This document shows, piece by piece, positions 61,266 to 64,000 of a stretch of DNA of 64,000 nt. The translations under genes were made by a program, and so were the position numbers. This DNA comes from Stieleria bergensis (GTDB taxonomy: Bacteria > Planctomycetota > Planctomycetia > Pirellulales > Pirellulaceae). The notes under the pieces were generated by a model. That model saw nothing but the letters and a program-made list of their open reading frames with translations, was not told the origin of the DNA and ran no database searches. Positions within the stretch are counted from its first letter, which is position 1; each line of letters begins with the position of its first letter. Where the stretch lies: assembly GCA_007745635.1 (NCBI GenBank), contig CP036272.1:5416816-5480815 (forward strand), written 5' to 3'.

Positions 61266-62687
61266 TTACGCAACAATAGGATGAATCACATCGCCAGCCA
61301 CGTCGGTCAATCGAAAGCGTCGACCGTTGTACGTGTACGTCAGTTTTTCGTGGTCAAAGCCTAGCAAGTGCAGAATGGTGGCATGCAAATCGTTGACATG
61401 CACTTTGTCGACGGCTGCATGATGGCCGATCTCATCCGATTCGCCATAGCTGATGCCACCTTTGACACCACCGCCAGCCATCCAGGTAGTGAAGCAATGC
61501 GGGTTGTGGTCTCGCCCAGGCTTCTGTGATTTCTGTGACAGAGGCAACCGGCCAAACTCACCGCCCCAAATCACCAGCGTGTCCTCCAGCAAACCACGCT
61601 GCTGCAAGTCCGTTAGCAAGCCGGCGATCGGCGTGTCCGTCTCGCCAGCAAACTGAGAGTGGTTGCCTTGGATATCGCTGTGACCATCCCAACTGCGTTG
61701 GTTTTCCATGCCACCAGAATAGATTTGGACGAATCGAACACCACGTTCGACCATTCGCCGAGCGGTCAAACACTGACGGGCAAAGTGATCACATTGCTTG
61801 TTCCCCAGCCCGTACAGTTCCTTGATATGCTGAGGTTCACCATCGACGTCAAACGCCTCGGGGGCAGCGTTTTGCATCCGATAGGCCAATTCAAAGCTTT
61901 TGATTCGAGCTTCCAGCTCCTGGTCTCCAGCAAGCTTGTCCAAGTGCTGTTGATTCAACTGCGCCATCAGGTCCAGTTGACGCTGCTGTTGAACCGCATT
62001 CATATGCCGGGGACGATTCAAGTTTTCGATGGGATCGCCTTTGGGTTTTAGCCAAGTCCCCTGGTAAACACTTGGCAAAAATCCGGCACCCCAATTAGCA
62101 GCAGAGCCTTTGGGCAAACCGCGATTCAGCGGATCCGACATGACAACAAACGCTGGCAAGTCGCGGCTTTCGCTGCCCAAGCCATAGGTCACCCAGGAAC
62201 CCACACAAGGCAACCCCATGCGAGGCTGACCGGAGTTCATCATGAACAGGGCCGGACTGTGATTATTACTTTCTGTGTGCCCGGAATGAATGAAGGCCAT
62301 CTTGTCGACGTGTTCCCCTAGTTTGGGAAACAACGAGGAGACCATTTTTCCGCACTCACCGCGTGGCGAAAACTTGAACGGCGACTTCATCAGCGGTCCA
62401 ACCGCATTGGCAAAGAAACCGGTGTTCTTGTCAAACCCCTCCAGCTCCTTGCCATCCATGCGTTCCAATTCAGGCTTGTAGTCCCACGTGTCAACTTGAC
62501 TGGGACCGCCGTTGATGAACAGCCAGATCACGTTCTTGGCTTTGCCTGCAAAGTGCGACTGCTTAGCAGCCAAGGGATCGGTGCTTTCGGCAGCCAACAG
62601 ACCTTCCTCAGCAAGCAAGGAGGTCAGTCCCACGGCTCCAAAACCAGCTCCGGCACGCTGCAGCAGTTGTCGTCGATTGATGATCAT
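61266..62687 (-). CDS. DUF1501 family exported protein (second copy)
   Basis: A 473-residue protein starting MIINRRQLLQRAGAGFGAVG, a Tat signal. It has the same motif series as the neighbour: NVIWLFINGGPSQVDTWDYKPELER, SWVTYGLGSESRDLPAFVV, TARRMVERGVRFVQIYSGG, VIWGGEFGRLPLSQ, DHNPHCFTTWMAGGGVKGGISYGESDE and NDLHATILHLLGFDHEKLTYTYNGRRFRLTD. Its ATG overlaps the PSD1 stop by ATGA, so the two are coupled. The start at 62687 is preferred over an in-frame ATG at 62729, whose extra residues have no signal character. Confidence 0.93.
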   Translation of the reverse strand: MIINRRQLLQRAGAGFGAVGLTSLLAEEGLLAAESTDPLAAKQSHFAGKAKNVIWLFINGGPSQVDTWDYKPELERMDGKELEGFDKNTGFFANAVGPLMKSPFKFSPRGECGKMVSSLFPKLGEHVDKMAFIHSGHTESNNHSPALFMMNSGQPRMGLPCVGSWVTYGLGSESRDLPAFVVMSDPLNRGLPKGSAANWGAGFLPSVYQGTWLKPKGDPIENLNRPRHMNAVQQQRQLDLMAQLNQQHLDKLAGDQELEARIKSFELAYRMQNAAPEAFDVDGEPQHIKELYGLGNKQCDHFARQCLTARRMVERGVRFVQIYSGGMENQRSWDGHSDIQGNHSQFAGETDTPIAGLLTDLQQRGLLEDTLVIWGGEFGRLPLSQKSQKPGRDHNPHCFTTWMAGGGVKGGISYGESDEIGHHAAVDKVHVNDLHATILHLLGFDHEKLTYTYNGRRFRLTDVAGDVIHPIVA

Positions 62688-64000
62688 GGCAGATAGATGA
62701 ATTCGTTGAGTCCAAAAATGACTTGGCAAAAATCGGCAAGCGCGAGCTGTTGTCGATTCCCTGCGTTCTGGTAAGAGGCCGCTTGAGCCTCAATGAACTG
62801 GCAATCAAGTTGCAGTTCCTGTTCACTGGGCAAGCGTGCCAAGGCACGCTGATAAATGGCTTTCACTGCAGCCTCGGATTCTTGGTCCGGCAAACTGCCA
62901 GCAAGAGCGTTGGCATATTTGATGACCTGGGCGTTGTTCATAAACAATAACGCTTGCGGAGCAATGGTCGTGCTGGGCCGACTGCCCTGGCTGGACAGCG
63001 GTTCCGGCTGATCAAAGATTTGCATCATCGGCACTAACCGACTGCGTTTGATCATGAAGTAAATGCTGCGCCGCTGATGATTGGTGTTTAAGGTGCCAGG
63101 GCCAAACATTTGTGTATCAAGCTGACCAGAGACCGCCAGCATGGTGTCACGAACGATCTCCGCTTCCACACGCCGCGACGGGTAACGCCACAGCAATTGG
63201 TTCTCCGGATCGACTGCAGCTTTGTCAGCCGAGGGCTGGACGCTTTGCAACCAAGTGGCGCTGTTAAGAATCTGGCGATGGATGGACTTTAGCTTCCAGC
63301 CTGCATCAATGAACTCCTGTGCCAGGTGATCCAGTAACTCGGGATGCGTTGGCTGACCACCCTGCAAACCAAAGTCATTCGGAGTGGCCACAATGCCACG
63401 CCCAAAGTGATGATGCCAAAGCCGGTTCACGGCCACTCGGGCCAGCAGATGTCCAGCGCCGTGATCCACGTCGGTCATCCAGTTTGCCATCCCAGCGCGC
63501 CGGTAACTGGTGCGAGTCCAATCGGCGGGCGGTTTGACCTGCCAATCACTGGACTTTCGATCATCTCGCATCAAGACCTTCAAATAGCCCGTCGTCGCAA
63601 GGCCTTCCTTTTGATTCGGATCGCCACGATTGAGAATGTAAGTCTCTGGATAAAAGTGTGGAAACCCACGACCATCCGCATGATGCTTGGTCGGTGGAAA
63701 GCCTTCACTGGACACTTGCACCTTGGTCTGGTTCGGTACCGGCTTCTGGCTCAGCGACTTTGTGACCGCTTGATCAAGCTGCGAGTACTTCGCGTCGTCA
63801 GCAATGAAATACGGGAACAGCGTGTCACGATGCTGATCGGTTAGCTGATTGCGTTTCAGTGCTGCCAGTGCCTCTGCCAAGCCATCGATCTGGGTCTGAC
63901 CAACGACCACTGGAGGTTGCTGATCTGACGAAACGGACAAGCGAAATCGGCCCAAGCTATGTTGGCCATTGTTGGCAAATGTGAGTTGCCACTGCAGACG
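62684..64000 (-). CDS. DUF1553/PSD1 family planctomycete cytochrome (5' end beyond window)
   Basis: At least 438 codons, running off the right edge with the frame open (RLQWQLTFANNGQHSLGRFRLSVS at the edge, partly shown). The C-terminal DUF1553 region is clear: ARVAVNRLWHHHFGRGIVATPNDFGLQG, HPELLDHLAQEFIDAGWKLKSIHRQILNSATW, RVEAEIVRDTMLAVSGQLD and PQALLFMNNAQVIKYANALA. Full-length members also have an N-terminal heme domain (PSCyt) and often a DUF1549 domain, which would lie outside the window. The stop overlaps the downstream DUF1501 start (ATGA), the usual gene pairing in planctomycetes. Confidence 0.93.
   Translation of the reverse strand, partial: RLQWQLTFANNGQHSLGRFRLSVSSDQQPPVVVGQTQIDGLAEALAALKRNQLTDQHRDTLFPYFIADDAKYSQLDQAVTKSLSQKPVPNQTKVQVSSEGFPPTKHHADGRGFPHFYPETYILNRGDPNQKEGLATTGYLKVLMRDDRKSSDWQVKPPADWTRTSYRRAGMANWMTDVDHGAGHLLARVAVNRLWHHHFGRGIVATPNDFGLQGGQPTHPELLDHLAQEFIDAGWKLKSIHRQILNSATWLQSVQPSADKAAVDPENQLLWRYPSRRVEAEIVRDTMLAVSGQLDTQMFGPGTLNTNHQRRSIYFMIKRSRLVPMMQIFDQPEPLSSQGSRPSTTIAPQALLFMNNAQVIKYANALAGSLPDQESEAAVKAIYQRALARLPSEQELQLDCQFIEAQAASYQNAGNRQQLALADFCQVIFGLNEFIYLP

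Overview
The window is chromosomal DNA from a planctomycete, most likely a Rhodopirellula/Pirellulaceae-type marine bacterium. This rests on gene content rather than on any marker alignment: secreted sulfatases with the C-S-[AP]-[ST]-R formylglycine motif, DUF1501/DUF1553 (PSD1) and DUF1552/DUF1592 gene pairs with CxxCH heme sites, a TIGR02603-like multiheme cytochrome, a Tat-exported Gfo/Idh/MocA oxidoreductase, a DUF1571 protein, a very large von Willebrand-A/STN-type surface protein and a CE15-type esterase. Many signal peptides and loose gene packing fit the same group.

Layout. 1-5 kb: a lipoprotein with TPR and FG-GAP repeats (cut by the left edge), a glutamine-amidotransferase-like protein without its nucleophile, and a gene-poor stretch. 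5-10.4 kb: housekeeping genes (a KAS III/OleA-like thiolase, rpsD, lpdA, miaB). 10.6-15.2 kb: an envelope signalling cluster of coiled-coil protein, FHA-like protein, multi-pass membrane Ser/Thr kinase and repeat-bearing membrane protein. 15.3-26.6 kb: recQ, a sulfatase, prs coupled to a GlmU N-domain protein, a lipid A-type acyltransferase, an exported oxidoreductase and an LRR lipoprotein. 26.6-28.1 kb: a complete IS4-family element with a 10-bp target duplication inside a dispersed palindrome. 28.1-36.4 kb: DUF1571 protein, a secreted protein of unknown function and the roughly 1,560-residue surface protein. 36.9-40.3 kb: a small membrane protein preceded by a strongly structured noncoding stretch that ends in an intrinsic terminator, then a hypothetical gene, DUF4112, rnpA and a DnaJ/CbpA-type chaperone. 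40.4-45.5 kb: a degenerate CehA-like protein and a three-gene operon (CE15 esterase, aminotransferase, omega-amidase). 45.6-58.4 kb: DUF1592/DUF1552, a hexaheme cytochrome, a beta-propeller protein, a second sulfatase and an S9 peptidase. 58.5-59.7 kb: an IS110-family element with a probable bridge-RNA region, lying between REP-like palindromes. 59.8-64 kb: PSD1-DUF1501-DUF1501 operon, cut by the right edge.

How the genes work together (inference): the sulfatases, CE15 esterase, cytochrome-linked PSD/DUF1501 modules and beta-propeller protein look like envelope machinery for sulfated or uronate-containing polysaccharides. The kinase cluster and the giant surface protein look like envelope sensing and structure.

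The most interesting signals are: (a) two unrelated insertion sequences each sitting at a different family of short intergenic palindromes; (b) the structured RNA candidate at 37.5-37.8 kb; (c) three proteins whose families are enzymes but whose key catalytic or metal residues are replaced (amidotransferase Cys to Gly, CehA HxH lost, S9 Asp to Glu); (d) a large number of 12-22 bp tandem repeats, two of which contain a stop codon and one of which builds a signal peptide.
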